In this document: piece by piece, positions 8,036 to 17,382 of the stretch
Numbering within the stretch: position 1 is the stretch's first letter
Layout of the letters: every line of letters starts with the position of its first letter
NCBI RefSeq assembly: GCF_021044685.1
Contig: NZ_CP088014.1
Span: 7,240,001 to 7,304,000, forward strand
Direction of reading: 5' to 3'
Origin: Bradyrhizobium daqingense
GTDB taxonomy: Bacteria > Pseudomonadota > Alphaproteobacteria > Rhizobiales > Xanthobacteraceae
Length of the DNA: 64,000 bases
Position numbers and translations under genes: made by a program
The notes under the pieces: model-generated
The model's database searches: none
What the model saw: the letters and a program-made list of their open reading frames with translations, nothing else
Told to the model about the DNA's origin: nothing

Positions 8036-10703
8036 TTGCCTTGGAATGATTGGACGACCTCGCCGAATGCGCGTCGTGCAAAGACGCACCGGCGGCATGC
8101 GGTTCTCTTGAGCACCGCGCTCAACGCCGCGGCTGCGGGCACGACACTGCCGTGGTTCACCGCGCCCGCAGCGGCGGCCTGCGTGATCACCGGAAGCGGT
8201 TCGCAGACGGCGCTCCAATCAGGCGATTCGATCGCCTGCACCGGGGCCGGCAACACTCGAGTCAAGACGGCGCCCGTGGCGAGCGGCGTCACCGTCAACA
8301 TCGGCGACGGCACCGCAACTTCCGTGAACGACCCCACCTTTGCGGGCGTCATGTTCGAAGCGGCATCGAATGGGGCAATCCGGGTTTTCGACAACGCGTC
8401 CATCACGTCCGCCAACAGCGACGGTATTGCCGTTGTCAGCGGCAGCAACAACAACACCATCGGTCGATGCGGGTGCCCTGGTGGAGTCGTCGGCTCTCGG
8501 CTCAGTGGGAATCGGCCTGGCCAATTCCAGCAACAACATCGTCGTCATCGGGGGTACGGTTGGAGGTGTCGTGCCCTTGACGAGCGGCATTGGCATCAGC
8601 GCCGGGGCGACGAACAACCAAGTGAACATCCTGTCGAGTGGCGTCGTCAAATCCAACAACGTCGGGGCCATCGATCTCAGCGGCGCCGGCAACGGCAACG
8701 TCATCAACAACGCCGGCACGATCTCGAGTGCGTCAGGCTCAGCAATTCTCGGCTCGGCCAATCAGGACACTGTTATCAATGCCGGTACGATCCAGACCAG
8801 CGCCAGCACGGCGATGGATCTCAAGGACGGCGACGACATTCTCGAGCTGCGCGCCGGATCGAACGTCATGGGATACGTGAAGGCAGGCACCGACAACGAC
8901 ACGCTGCGCTTCGGCGGAACGGCCAACAGCACGTTCGACCTCGCCACATTCGGGCTGTTCAGCCAGTTCCAGGAATTCGAGGTCATCGAAAAGACCGGCA
9001 GCTCCACCTGGACGCTGACGGGCGTCACGATGGAATTGACGACAACCATGAGCGTGCAGGCCGGCACCCTCATCGTCGACGGCATGATGCCCAATATCGC
9101 AACCACCGTCGGCAGCGGCACGCTGGGCGGCAGCGGCATGATCGGAAGCCTCAACGTCTTGCCGGGCGGCACGGTCGCACCCGGCAATCTCGGCCAACTC
9201 GTCGTCAACGGCACTGCGACATTCAACGCAGGCTCGACCTATGCGATCACAGTCAACGCGGCGGGCCAGTCAGACAAGATTGCGGCGGTGACGGCGACAC
9301 TGAATGGTGGCACCATCGCGGTCACCACGCTTGCAGGCGCCTACAATCCTTCGACGCAATATACCATTCTCAGCACGCTGAACGGCCTCACCGGCGCCTT
9401 TTCCGCCGTAACGCTCAGCGGATACAATCCGCAGTTCTTCACCTCCGCCCTCAGCTCTGACGGCTTCTCCGTCTTCCTGACGCTCAACTACAACAACAGC
9501 GCGTTTCCAGCCGTCGCCCAGACGCAGAACCAGAAGGAAGTGGCCGGCGCGCTGAGCGCGTTCGGTCCCAACCTGCCCTTCCTCGCGTCGTTTGCAGGCC
9601 AGAGCGATGCGCAGCTGCGCTACAGCCTGGATCAGCTTTCAGGAGAAGCGGCGACCGGGAGCCAGCAGGGCGCCTTCCAGTTCACGGGCCAGTTCCTCGG
9701 CCTTATGCTCGATCCATTCGTCAGCGGACGCGGGGGCATGAACGTCGGCACCGGCGACGCCGTACTCGGCTTCAGTCCCGATCGCGCCGCGCTGCCGGAC
9801 GATGTCGTCCTCGCCTACAACAGGATATTGGGCGCGCCGGCGGCAAAGGCACCGACCTTTGCCGAGCGCTGGACCGCCTGGGGCGCGGCGTTCGGCGGCA
9901 CCAACCGCACCAGCGGCGACCCGGCCGTGATCGGCAGCCACGACCTCGGCGCGCGCGCAGGCGGCGTCGCGGCCGGTGCTGACTATCATGTCAGCCGCGA
10001 CGCGATCGTCGGATTCGCGCTCTCCGGCGGCGGCACCAGATGGGATCTCGCGCAGGCGCTCGGCGGCGGCAGGAGCGAGGCGGTGCAGGCCGGCGTCTAC
10101 GCCGCGGTCCGCAAGGGGCCTGCCTATTTCGCCGCCTCGCTCGCGGTGGCCAATCATTGGATGTCGACGGATCGCCTGGCGCCCTTCGCCAACCAGCTCA
10201 CCGCGAAGTTCGATGCGCAAACCGTCGGTGGCCGCATCGAGGGTGGCTATCGCTTCGCCACGCCGATCGGCGGCTTCACGCCATATGCGGCAGCGCAGTT
10301 GCAGGCGTTCCGCACGCCGACTTACACCGAGACCGATCCGGCCGGCAGCGGCTTCGGCCTGACCTATCGGAGACGCACGGCCTCCGACACGCGCAGCGAA
10401 CTCGGCGCGCGCTTCGATCGCGCTACGCTGGTGTCGCCGAATGCAGTCCTGACGTTGCGCGGTCGCGCCGCCTGGGCCCATGATTGGGTGAGCGATCCCT
10501 CGCTCGATGCCGCATTCCAGGCGCTGCCCGGTGCGAGCTTCATGGTCCAGGGCGCGACGCCGGCGAAAGACGCAGCGCTCGCATCGGCCGGGGCCGAGCT
10601 GAAATTCTCGAACGGTGTTGCGTTGTCGGCCAAGTTCGACGGCGAGTTCGCGGCCCGCAGCACCACCTATTCTGGCATCGCGAGCCTGCGATATGCCTGG
10701 TAG
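8036..10703 (+). pseudogene. autotransporter with C-terminal beta-barrel, frameshifted
   Basis: The first frame begins at TTG 8036, well spaced from AAAGGAG (8022-8028), and gives a signal peptide (HAVLLSTALNAAAAGTTLPW) and the passenger start. One base too many near 8459 moves the reading frame, after which the protein runs to 10703. The passenger is rich in N-G-N-x-I-N-N-A-G-T-I type beta-helix repeats. The C-terminal ~270 aa form an autotransporter barrel ending in YSGIASLRYAW with the terminal aromatic residue needed for outer-membrane insertion. Family knowledge: type Va secretion of a surface protein, often an adhesin. The substrate role is unknown. As sequenced, translation stops early; this may be error, decay or on/off switching. 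Confidence 0.75.
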
Positions 10704-10713
10704 CGGCGGGGCC

Positions 10714-11349
10714 TCATCTAGATGGATGTGCGCCCACCGGCAAAATGCCGAGGCCGGCGAGATGGGCGTCGACGAACTGCTCGATCTGCTGGTGCAGCAT
10801 CTGCGGCGGCACCGCCACCATGCGTTCCTCGAGGCCGAGCGAGATGATGCCATGCACCGCGGAAAACAGCGTGCGCGACAGCAGCGCGATCTTCACGTCA
10901 TCCGCATCCGGCAATAGCCGCACCAGGGGTGGATGCATCAGCGCGAAGGCATCCATGACCATCTGGAGGATGTCGTCCGGATACGGACGATCGTCCTCCA
11001 TCCGGTGCTCGAACAGCGAGCGCAGCAGATTGGCGTGCCCCGCAAAGAAGTCGAGATAGGTCGCGGCAAGCCCATAGAGCTGGCGTACCGGATCCTCGGC
11101 AGGAACGGCGCGAAGCTGAGCCGTGAGGGCCTGAACCGTCTCCCGGTTGACGGTCAGGATGACCCCGTCGAAGTCGCCGAACTCGTTATAGACGCTGCCG
11201 ACCGAACATCCGGCGGCCTCCGCGACGTCACGAACCTTCAATGATCTCAGGCCCTTAGACGAGATAATGCCGCGGGCGATCTCGACGATCTGGAGCCGCC
11301 GCCGATTTTTTTTCTGCTCCCGCAGCGAATCTTCTTGAACATTGTTCAT
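10714..11349 (-). CDS. TetR-family transcriptional regulator
   Basis: 211 aa. The N-terminal helix-turn-helix VRDVAEAAGCSVGSVYNEFG is typical TetR, followed by an all-helical ligand domain. Start taken at ATG 11349; an ATG at 11364 is also possible and would add SSLK. Two identical 13-bp palindromes overlap and precede the start, so it most likely represses itself and the divergent small gene at 11401. The ligand is unknown. It is convergent with the autotransporter. Confidence 0.9.
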   Translation of the reverse strand: MNNVQEDSLREQKKNRRRLQIVEIARGIISSKGLRSLKVRDVAEAAGCSVGSVYNEFGDFDGVILTVNRETVQALTAQLRAVPAEDPVRQLYGLAATYLDFFAGHANLLRSLFEHRMEDDRPYPDDILQMVMDAFALMHPPLVRLLPDADDVKIALLSRTLFSAVHGIISLGLEERMVAVPPQMLHQQIEQFVDAHLAGLGILPVGAHPSR

Positions 11350-11378
11350 TTTCAAGCTACTCATGTGAACATTGTTCA
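11336..11378. promoter_or_regulatory. paired TetR-type operators
   Basis: TGAACATTGTTCA occurs at 11336-11348 and again, identical, at 11366-11378. Each is a TGAACA-T-TGTTCA palindrome. The 30-bp spacing is about three helical turns. The pair lies between the TetR gene and the divergent 88-aa gene, overlapping the TetR start codon. Confidence 0.75.
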
Positions 11379-11400
11379 ATTTAACCTGGAGACCTGCAAA

Positions 11401-11667
11401 ATGCAAACCCTTGCTGTTGATATCGCCTTCACCTTCGTCGATGACGCCACCGCTCTCGTGACCGGCCTCGGCCGGGCCCTGCTGCGGTTCGCCATGACCC
11501 CGATCGATCGGATCGCCAATGCCTGCGACATCGCCGGCGTGCTCGCCGAGCGGCGCGCGACCTTCCGGATGTGGCGGGCGAGCCGCGCCCGTGCGCGTCA
11601 CGACGGCCGCCGCTTCAGCCTGCTCGGCCGCTTCTCGCCCTTTCGCCACCTCGCCCATCTCACCTGA
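11401..11667 (+). CDS. small hypothetical protein divergent from TetR
   Basis: 88 aa beginning MQTLAVDIAFTFVDDATALV, with a basic, arginine-rich C-terminal half (RASRARARHDGRRFS). CTGGAGA lies at proper distance before the ATG. No known domain was recognised. The shared operator region with the TetR gene suggests it is that regulator's target. There is no predicted signal peptide; the first 40 residues are weakly amphipathic. Its sequence-to-context support is moderate. Confidence 0.6.
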   Translation: MQTLAVDIAFTFVDDATALVTGLGRALLRFAMTPIDRIANACDIAGVLAERRATFRMWRASRARARHDGRRFSLLGRFSPFRHLAHLT

Positions 11668-12028
11668 GGCGCACAGCCGGCACTTTCCGATCGGCTCGAA
11701 TGCAAGATCCGGTTGCAAGGAAGGAATTACCATCTCCGGAGGTTCGCGGCCGATCTCATGAGTCTTGGCGATGCGGTTTAGCTTTTCCTCATCGCCCCAC
11801 GCGATACCCCGCCGAGCGCAGCCCTTCAGCCCGGACGGCGGCCACGACCAGATATTTGCGAACCTAAGGAGACCGGATGGAGACCAACAGGATCGGAGGG
11901 ATCGAGGGGACCAAACAAGGCCGGCGTCAGTCGCCACCTGGCAATCGCTTTCCCGCATACCAATCCGGTCGTGACGCTCCACAGACAACGTAACGAACCT
12001 CAGCCTGCCTTTCAAAACAGGACTAGTC
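11668..12028. other. intergenic gap, no gene seen
   Basis: 361 bp between the 88-aa gene and the large acyltransferase gene. The leftward frame here is open but reads straight into the TetR gene without its own start signal and looks like a shadow. It presumably holds the promoter of the downstream gene; no clear operator was found. Confidence 0.5.
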
Positions 12029-15000
12029 ATGATCAGGGAATTGATGTCGTCACGCCGTTTCGCGCCACTGTTCTGGGCGCAATTCTTCTCGGCGCTCAAT
12101 GACAACGTACTCAAGAACGCGCTTGTCATCATCCTGCTGTACAGTGCCGCGACCGGCCACGGCGATGCCCTGGTGACGGTGGCGGGCGCCGTCTTCATCT
12201 TCCCCTATTTCATCCTGTCCGGGCTCGGCGGCCAGCTCGCCGACAAATACGTCAAATCCGTCGTCGCAAGGCGGCTCAAATTCGTCGAGATCTTCGCCGC
12301 CTGCTTTGCCGCGGCCGGCTTCTTCCTTCATTCGGTGCCGCTGCTGTTCGTAGCCCTCGCATTGTTCGGCACCATCGCCGCCCTGTTCGGCCCGGTGAAA
12401 TACGCCATGCTGCCGGACCAGCTCGAGCTCGGCGAGCTCGCGACCGGTAACGCGCTGGTCGAAGGCGCAACCTTCATGGCCATCCTGCTCGGCACCGTCG
12501 CCGGCGGCCAGTTCGTGGCCGGCTCCGCGCATATGGGCTGGGTCGCATCGGCCGTGGTTGCGCTGGCGCTGTTGTCGTGGGCGTTCGCCGCCCGCATTTC
12601 GCAGACGACGCCCTCCGCACCCGACCTGCGCGTCGATGCCAATCCCTGGACCTCGACGCTCAGCCTGCTCAGGACATTGCATGCCGATCACCGGCTGTGG
12701 GACGGCACCGTGATCGTCTCCTGGTTCTGGCTGGTCGGGGCGATCGTGCTGTCGCTGCTGCCGGCGCTGGTCAAGGACGTCGTCGGTGGCACCGAGGGCG
12801 TGGTGACGCTGTGTCTTGCGATCTTCGCGATCGGCATCGCCATCGGCTCGCTGTTCGCCGCCAGCCTGAGCCATGTTCGCCCGAACCTCGCGCTGGTGCC
12901 GATCGGCGCCATCATCATGGGCTGCGCCGGCCTCGATCTCGCCTGGGCCATCGGCGTGACCGCCAAGGGCCAGGACATCACCGCAGGCAGTTTCGCAACC
13001 TCCTTCGCCGGCCTGCGCATGCTGGCCGACTTCGTCGCCTTTGCCTTCGGCGGCGGCTTGTTCGTCGTGCCCTCCTTTGCCGCCGTCCAGGCCTGGTCGG
13101 TGCCGTCCGAACGCGCCCGCATCATAGCCGCCGGCAACGTGCTGCAGGCCGCTTTCATGGTGACCGGCTCGCTGTTCGTCGCGCTGCTGCAGGCGGCCGG
13201 TCTCCATATCGGCTGGATCTTCTTCGGCCTCGGCGTCGCCAGCTTCGGCGCAGTGTGGTTCGTGTTGACCAAGTGGGGCAAGGAAGGCGTGCGCGATGCC
13301 GGCGGATTGCTATTCCGCGCGCTGTTCCGCACCGAGGTTCGTGGGCTCGAGAACCTGCCCCCTCCGGGCACCCGCATGCTGATCGCGCCGAACCATGTCA
13401 GCCTCATCGATGGCCCGCTGCTGCACGCCGTGCTGCCGATCGACGCCAGCTTCGCGGTGGATACCGGCATCGCCAAGGCCTGGTGGGCCAAGCCGTTCCT
13501 GCGCGCGGTCAAGCACTACACCATGGACCCGAGCAAGCCGCTGGCTGCGCGCGACCTGATCAAGCTCGTCGCCGCCGGCGAGCCCGTCGTCATCTTCCCG
13601 GAAGGCCGCATCACCGTCTCGGGATCGCTGATGAAGGTCTATGACGGCACCGCGATGATCGCGGACAAGGCCGACGCCGTGGTCGTGCCGGTGCGCATCG
13701 AAGGCGCGCAGCGCTCGCATCTCAGCTATCTCAACTCCAGCCAGGTCAAGCGCTCCTGGTTCCCGCGCGTGACGGTGACCATCCTGCCGCCGGTCAAGCT
13801 GCCGGTCGATGCGGCGCTGAAGGGCAAGGCGCGCCGCAACGCCGCGGGCGCCGCACTGCAGGACGTGATGATCGACGCGATGGTCAAGAACGCCATGCTC
13901 GATCACACCCTGTTCGAAGCGCTCGGCCACGCCTATCGCGACCGCGACACCGGCAAGGTCATCATCGAGGACGCGCTCGGCACCAAGCTGACCTATCGCA
14001 AGCTGATCCTCGGTGCGCAGGTCCTGAGCCGCAAGCTCGAGGCCGGCACCATGGCCGGGGAGAATGTCGGCGTGCTGCTGCCGAACTCGGCGGGCGTCGC
14101 CGTCGTGTTCATGGCGCTGCAGAATATCGGCCGCGTCCCGGCGATGCTCAACTTCTCGGCCGGCCCGGTCAACGTCCTCGCCGCCATGAAGGCCGCGCAG
14201 GTCAAGACGGTCCTGACCTCGAAGGCCTTCATCGAGAAGGGCAAGCTCGACAAGTTGATGACCGCGATCTCCGCGGAGGCGCGCGTCGTCTATCTCGAGG
14301 ACGTCCGTGCCTCGATCGGCGTCGCCGACAAGATCAAGGGCCTGCTCGCCGGCACGACGCCGCGCGTTCCCCGCCAGGCCCATGATCCGGCCGTCGTGCT
14401 GTTCACGTCGGGCTCGGAAGGCACGCCCAAGGGCGTGGTGCTGTCCCACCGCAACATCCTCGCCAACGCGGCGCAGGCGCTGGCGCGGGTCGACGCCAAC
14501 GCCAACGACAAGGTGTTCAACGTGCTGCCGGTATTCCATTCGTTCGGCTTGACCGGCGGAATGATGATGCCGTTGCTGGCGGGCATTCCGATCTACATGT
14601 ACCCCTCGCCGCTACATTACCGGATCGTGCCCGAGCTGATCTACCAGACCGGCGCCACGATCCTGTTCGGCACCGACACCTTCCTCACCGGCTATGCCCG
14701 CTCGGCGCATGCCTACGACTTCCGCACCCTGCGCCTCGTGATCGCCGGCGCCGAGGCAGTCAAGGACCGCACCCGTCAGGTGTTCATGGAGCGCTATGGC
14801 ATCCGCATCCTCGAAGGCTACGGCGTCACCGAGACGGCGCCCGTGCTGGCGATGAACACGCCGATGGCCAACCGTCCCGGCACCGTCGGCCGCCTCTCGC
14901 CGCTGATGGAAAGCCGCCTCGATCCGGTCCCCGGCATCGAGGAGGGCGGCCGCCTCTCGGTGCGCGGACCGAACGTGATGCTCGGATATCTCAGGGCCGA

Positions 15001-15433
15001 GAACCCCGGCGTGCTCGAAAAACTGCCCGATGGCTGGCACGACACCGGCGACATCGTCGCGATCGACGCGGCCGGCTTCATCACCATCAAGGGCCGCGCC
15101 AAGCGCTTTGCCAAGATCGCTGGCGAGATGGTCTCGCTGTCGGCAGTCGAAGCCATCGCGGCCTCGCTATGGCCGCAGGCCGCCTCCGTCGCCGTGTCGA
15201 TCCCCGACCAGCGCAAGGGCGAACGCATCGTGCTGCTGACGACGGAGAAGAGCGCAGAGCGCAGCGCGATGCAGGCTCAGGCCAAGACGATCGGCGCATC
15301 CGAGCTGACGGTCCCCGCGACGATCATGGTGGTCGACAAGGTGCCGCTGCTCGGCACCGGCAAGACCGACTATGTCACGGCCACGACGATGGCCCGGGAG
15401 CAGGCATCCCCGCCGGAGCGCGAGGTGGCGTAA
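12029..15433 (+). CDS. MFS transporter / PlsC acyltransferase / acyl-ACP synthetase fusion (LplT-Aas type)
   Basis: 1134 aa with three modules. Residues ~1-410 form a 12-helix MFS domain like the lysophospholipid flippase LplT (FFSALNDNVLKNALVIILLY). Residues ~430-620 form a PlsC acyltransferase with the HX4D motif in APNHVSLIDG and FPEGRIT. Residues ~640-1130 form an AMP-forming acyl-ACP synthetase with VLFTSGSEGTPKGVV and the GYGVTETAPV core. Family knowledge: together these import lysophospholipids at the inner membrane and re-acylate them. It is a single-gene unit followed by a bidirectional terminator. Confidence 0.92.
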   Translation: MIRELMSSRRFAPLFWAQFFSALNDNVLKNALVIILLYSAATGHGDALVTVAGAVFIFPYFILSGLGGQLADKYVKSVVARRLKFVEIFAACFAAAGFFLHSVPLLFVALALFGTIAALFGPVKYAMLPDQLELGELATGNALVEGATFMAILLGTVAGGQFVAGSAHMGWVASAVVALALLSWAFAARISQTTPSAPDLRVDANPWTSTLSLLRTLHADHRLWDGTVIVSWFWLVGAIVLSLLPALVKDVVGGTEGVVTLCLAIFAIGIAIGSLFAASLSHVRPNLALVPIGAIIMGCAGLDLAWAIGVTAKGQDITAGSFATSFAGLRMLADFVAFAFGGGLFVVPSFAAVQAWSVPSERARIIAAGNVLQAAFMVTGSLFVALLQAAGLHIGWIFFGLGVASFGAVWFVLTKWGKEGVRDAGGLLFRALFRTEVRGLENLPPPGTRMLIAPNHVSLIDGPLLHAVLPIDASFAVDTGIAKAWWAKPFLRAVKHYTMDPSKPLAARDLIKLVAAGEPVVIFPEGRITVSGSLMKVYDGTAMIADKADAVVVPVRIEGAQRSHLSYLNSSQVKRSWFPRVTVTILPPVKLPVDAALKGKARRNAAGAALQDVMIDAMVKNAMLDHTLFEALGHAYRDRDTGKVIIEDALGTKLTYRKLILGAQVLSRKLEAGTMAGENVGVLLPNSAGVAVVFMALQNIGRVPAMLNFSAGPVNVLAAMKAAQVKTVLTSKAFIEKGKLDKLMTAISAEARVVYLEDVRASIGVADKIKGLLAGTTPRVPRQAHDPAVVLFTSGSEGTPKGVVLSHRNILANAAQALARVDANANDKVFNVLPVFHSFGLTGGMMMPLLAGIPIYMYPSPLHYRIVPELIYQTGATILFGTDTFLTGYARSAHAYDFRTLRLVIAGAEAVKDRTRQVFMERYGIRILEGYGVTETAPVLAMNTPMANRPGTVGRLSPLMESRLDPVPGIEEGGRLSVRGPNVMLGYLRAENPGVLEKLPDGWHDTGDIVAIDAAGFITIKGRAKRFAKIAGEMVSLSAVEAIAASLWPQAASVAVSIPDQRKGERIVLLTTEKSAERSAMQAQAKTIGASELTVPATIMVVDKVPLLGTGKTDYVTATTMAREQASPPEREVA

Positions 15434-15440
15434 GGGTTAC

Positions 15441-15475
15441 GACCGTCGCACCGGCATATGCCTGATGCGACGGTC
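15441..15475. terminator. bidirectional hairpin terminator
   Basis: GACCGTCGCA and TGCGACGGTC are perfect 10-bp arms, with a further palindromic GGCATATGCC inside. The hairpin sits between the convergent stops of the fusion gene (15433) and the DsbB-like gene (15478). Little T-tract is present on either side. Confidence 0.7.
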
Positions 15476-15477
15476 CA

Positions 15478-16044
15478 TCATTTGAGCAGAAGATAACGGA
15501 CCGGGTTGTCCTCGCACTGGCCCGCGCCGCATTCCAGCACGGTGGACAGGAGATTTGCCGCGACCAGCAGGGTGAAGATCGCGAACGCCGCGTTGGATGC
15601 CTGCCCGCCGATTGGCGCACCTGCGTCCCGTTCGCCAACTACATCCTTCAGGACGAAGACGAACGCGACATAGCAGACCACTCCGACCGCGGCGATGAGC
15701 GCCCAGGTGTAGAAGTGCAGCCCGAACAGCGTCGAGCCGTAGCCGGGATCGCCGGGCGAAAGATGCAGCGACACCTGCCGCAACGAGATGAAGCCGGTGA
15801 CGAGACTGGCAATGAGGATCATCGCGTAGTGCGAGCGCCGCTCGCCGAGACGCAGGTTGAACAGGAAGCCCATGCCGATCGCGATGAAGCCGGCCCTTTG
15901 CAGCAAGCAGAGCGGGCACGGCAATTCGCCGAGCGCAAGTTGATAATAGAACGCGACCGCCAGGATCGAAGAGATCCCGAGCAGCCCCAGCATATTCAGC
16001 GTCGCGCCGACCGATCGTTGCTCGCTCATCGCTGTGGGACCCAT
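15478..16044 (-). CDS. DsbB-family disulfide bond formation protein
   Basis: 188 aa, four predicted membrane helices. It has the DsbB redox motif CPLC in ELPCPLCLLQRAGFIAIG, and a second cysteine pair in CGAGQCEDNP near the C-terminus. Family knowledge: DsbB re-oxidises DsbA using quinone at the inner membrane. The start codon at 16044 lies one base after the stop of the small upstream gene, so the two are surely co-translated; an internal ATG at 16029 is the alternative start. Confidence 0.9.
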   Translation of the reverse strand: MGPTAMSEQRSVGATLNMLGLLGISSILAVAFYYQLALGELPCPLCLLQRAGFIAIGMGFLFNLRLGERRSHYAMILIASLVTGFISLRQVSLHLSPGDPGYGSTLFGLHFYTWALIAAVGVVCYVAFVFVLKDVVGERDAGAPIGGQASNAAFAIFTLLVAANLLSTVLECGAGQCEDNPVRYLLLK

Positions 16045-16045
16045 G

Positions 16046-16204
16046 TCAGAACGAAAACTTCAGCGGATCGGTCGCGTGATGGAAGAACCATGCGACAGTG
16101 ACGGCGATCGTCACGGTCCAGAGCCTATAGCTGAGCACCGCGCGCGAACGCCAGACGCTGGCGCAGCCTGCGAGCGCCAGCAAGAAGGGGAGAAACATGT
16201 ACAT
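16046..16204 (-). CDS. DUF5993-like small membrane protein
   Basis: 52 aa: MYMFLPFLLALAGCASVW... then a second helix (RLWTVTIAVTVAWFFHHA) ending DPLKFSF. The two-helix plan and the HHATDPL-xxF end match DUF5993 proteins, which usually sit beside this kind of DsbB. AAGGAA precedes the ATG at 16204. The gene ends one base before dsbB starts. Function unknown; the pairing suggests a partner in disulfide formation. Confidence 0.75.
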   Translation of the reverse strand: MYMFLPFLLALAGCASVWRSRAVLSYRLWTVTIAVTVAWFFHHATDPLKFSF

Positions 16205-16275
16205 GAGCGCGGGTTCCTTGCGCGATTCGCGTCCAGCGCGAACGGGCGAAGAGATACGTCAGCCCCGCAGGCCCC

Positions 16276-17382
16276 TCAAGAGCCGGCTTCCGCCCGCCGC
16301 TCCTGCGCGTAGCGCACCAGAGCCGCGAAGCGATAGATGCCGTGCACGAACTTGCCATAGGGCATGGTGACGAAGAGCGCGAATACCGCGCCGAGATGCA
16401 GCGCCAGCAGCGGCCCCATTGCAGGGGTCTCGCGCAGGAGCAAAAGCGCCATGCCCGTGAGACCGGTCAGGAATAGCATGGTGATGAAGCCGACATCCAT
16501 GCCGTATCTGGACTCGTCGAGCAGCGCGGGATCGCGGCGCATCTTGGCCACGAACAGGCCGATCGGCCCGACGATCAGACCGACGCCGCCGAGGGTGCCC
16601 AGCACCACCGGCAGGTCCCACCACGGATACGGCGCCTCGCGGCCGAGCAGATAATGATAAAGCGTCGCGACCGACGTCGCGGCGAAGCACAGCAGGAAGC
16701 CGTAGAAGGTCAAATGATGATAGAGCTTGCGCCGGTCGGTCGGCTTGTCGTCCTCATTGTAGCAGCCGACGCCGCCGCCATGGAGATAACGCAGCTCCCC
16801 GGCATCGCGGATCGCCTGGAAGATCGAGCCGCTATCGGCGCGGCCGCCGATCGGCGGGCCGATGTCACGCCAGAAGGCGCGGATGCTCATCATCAGCGCG
16901 AAGACGGCATAGAGGAAGGCGGCGCTGAACAGCGCGGCCATGACATTATGCGGCATCAGCTTGTAGAAGGCGCCGGGGCCGGTGTGCACGCCGAACAGCA
17001 CGCTGCGGTCGTTCAGGGCGGCGAAGCCCAGGATGAACGCGGCCATGCTGAGCGCAGCGACGATGCTGATGACGAGGCCGTTCCGCGCAAATGTGCCTGA
17101 GAGCGCCTGCGGCCAGGCATAGGCTGCATAGGTCTCTGCGCGCGCCACCGCCAGCGTCTTCGGAACGTTGACGTTGAACTCGTGCGGCGGCGAGAACTGG
17201 CAGTCGACATAGCAGGCACCGCAGCCATGGCAGAGATTGGCGAGATAGTTGAGATCACCGTCCGAGAAGGCGCGGCGCATTTCCATCGCCGGAAACACCG
17301 CGCACAGGCCCTCGCAATAGCGGCAGGAATTGCAGACCGTCATCAGGCGGTCGGCTTCGTCGAGGATTCTAGTTCCGTGCAT
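16276..17382 (-). CDS. tcuB: tricarballylate utilization 4Fe-4S membrane protein TcuB
   Basis: 368 aa. The N-terminal cysteine clusters CNSCRYCEGLC and CHGCGACYVDC bind two 4Fe-4S centres; several membrane helices with histidines follow, as in TcuB/CitB. Family knowledge: TcuB passes electrons from the reduced flavin of TcuA to the quinone pool. It overlaps the end of tcuA by 14 bp in the same operon. No TcuC transporter is next to it. Confidence 0.92.
   Translation of the reverse strand: MHGTRILDEADRLMTVCNSCRYCEGLCAVFPAMEMRRAFSDGDLNYLANLCHGCGACYVDCQFSPPHEFNVNVPKTLAVARAETYAAYAWPQALSGTFARNGLVISIVAALSMAAFILGFAALNDRSVLFGVHTGPGAFYKLMPHNVMAALFSAAFLYAVFALMMSIRAFWRDIGPPIGGRADSGSIFQAIRDAGELRYLHGGGVGCYNEDDKPTDRRKLYHHLTFYGFLLCFAATSVATLYHYLLGREAPYPWWDLPVVLGTLGGVGLIVGPIGLFVAKMRRDPALLDESRYGMDVGFITMLFLTGLTGMALLLLRETPAMGPLLALHLGAVFALFVTMPYGKFVHGIYRFAALVRYAQERRAEAGS

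Noticed and set aside
9639..10853. 404-aa leftward open frame opposite the autotransporter barrel
   Set aside because: It is the antisense of a clear coding region in high-GC DNA, with an Arg/Ala/Gly-rich composition typical of shadow frames.
11350..12198. Leftward extension that would make a 494-aa protein with TetR at its C-terminus
   Set aside because: The extra residues lie over promoter DNA, the operators and the antisense of another gene. TetR proteins start at their own HTH region.
16034..16312. 92-aa rightward frame over the DUF5993 gene
   Set aside because: Antisense to the small gene, which has a good start site, coupling to dsbB and a recognisable family pattern.
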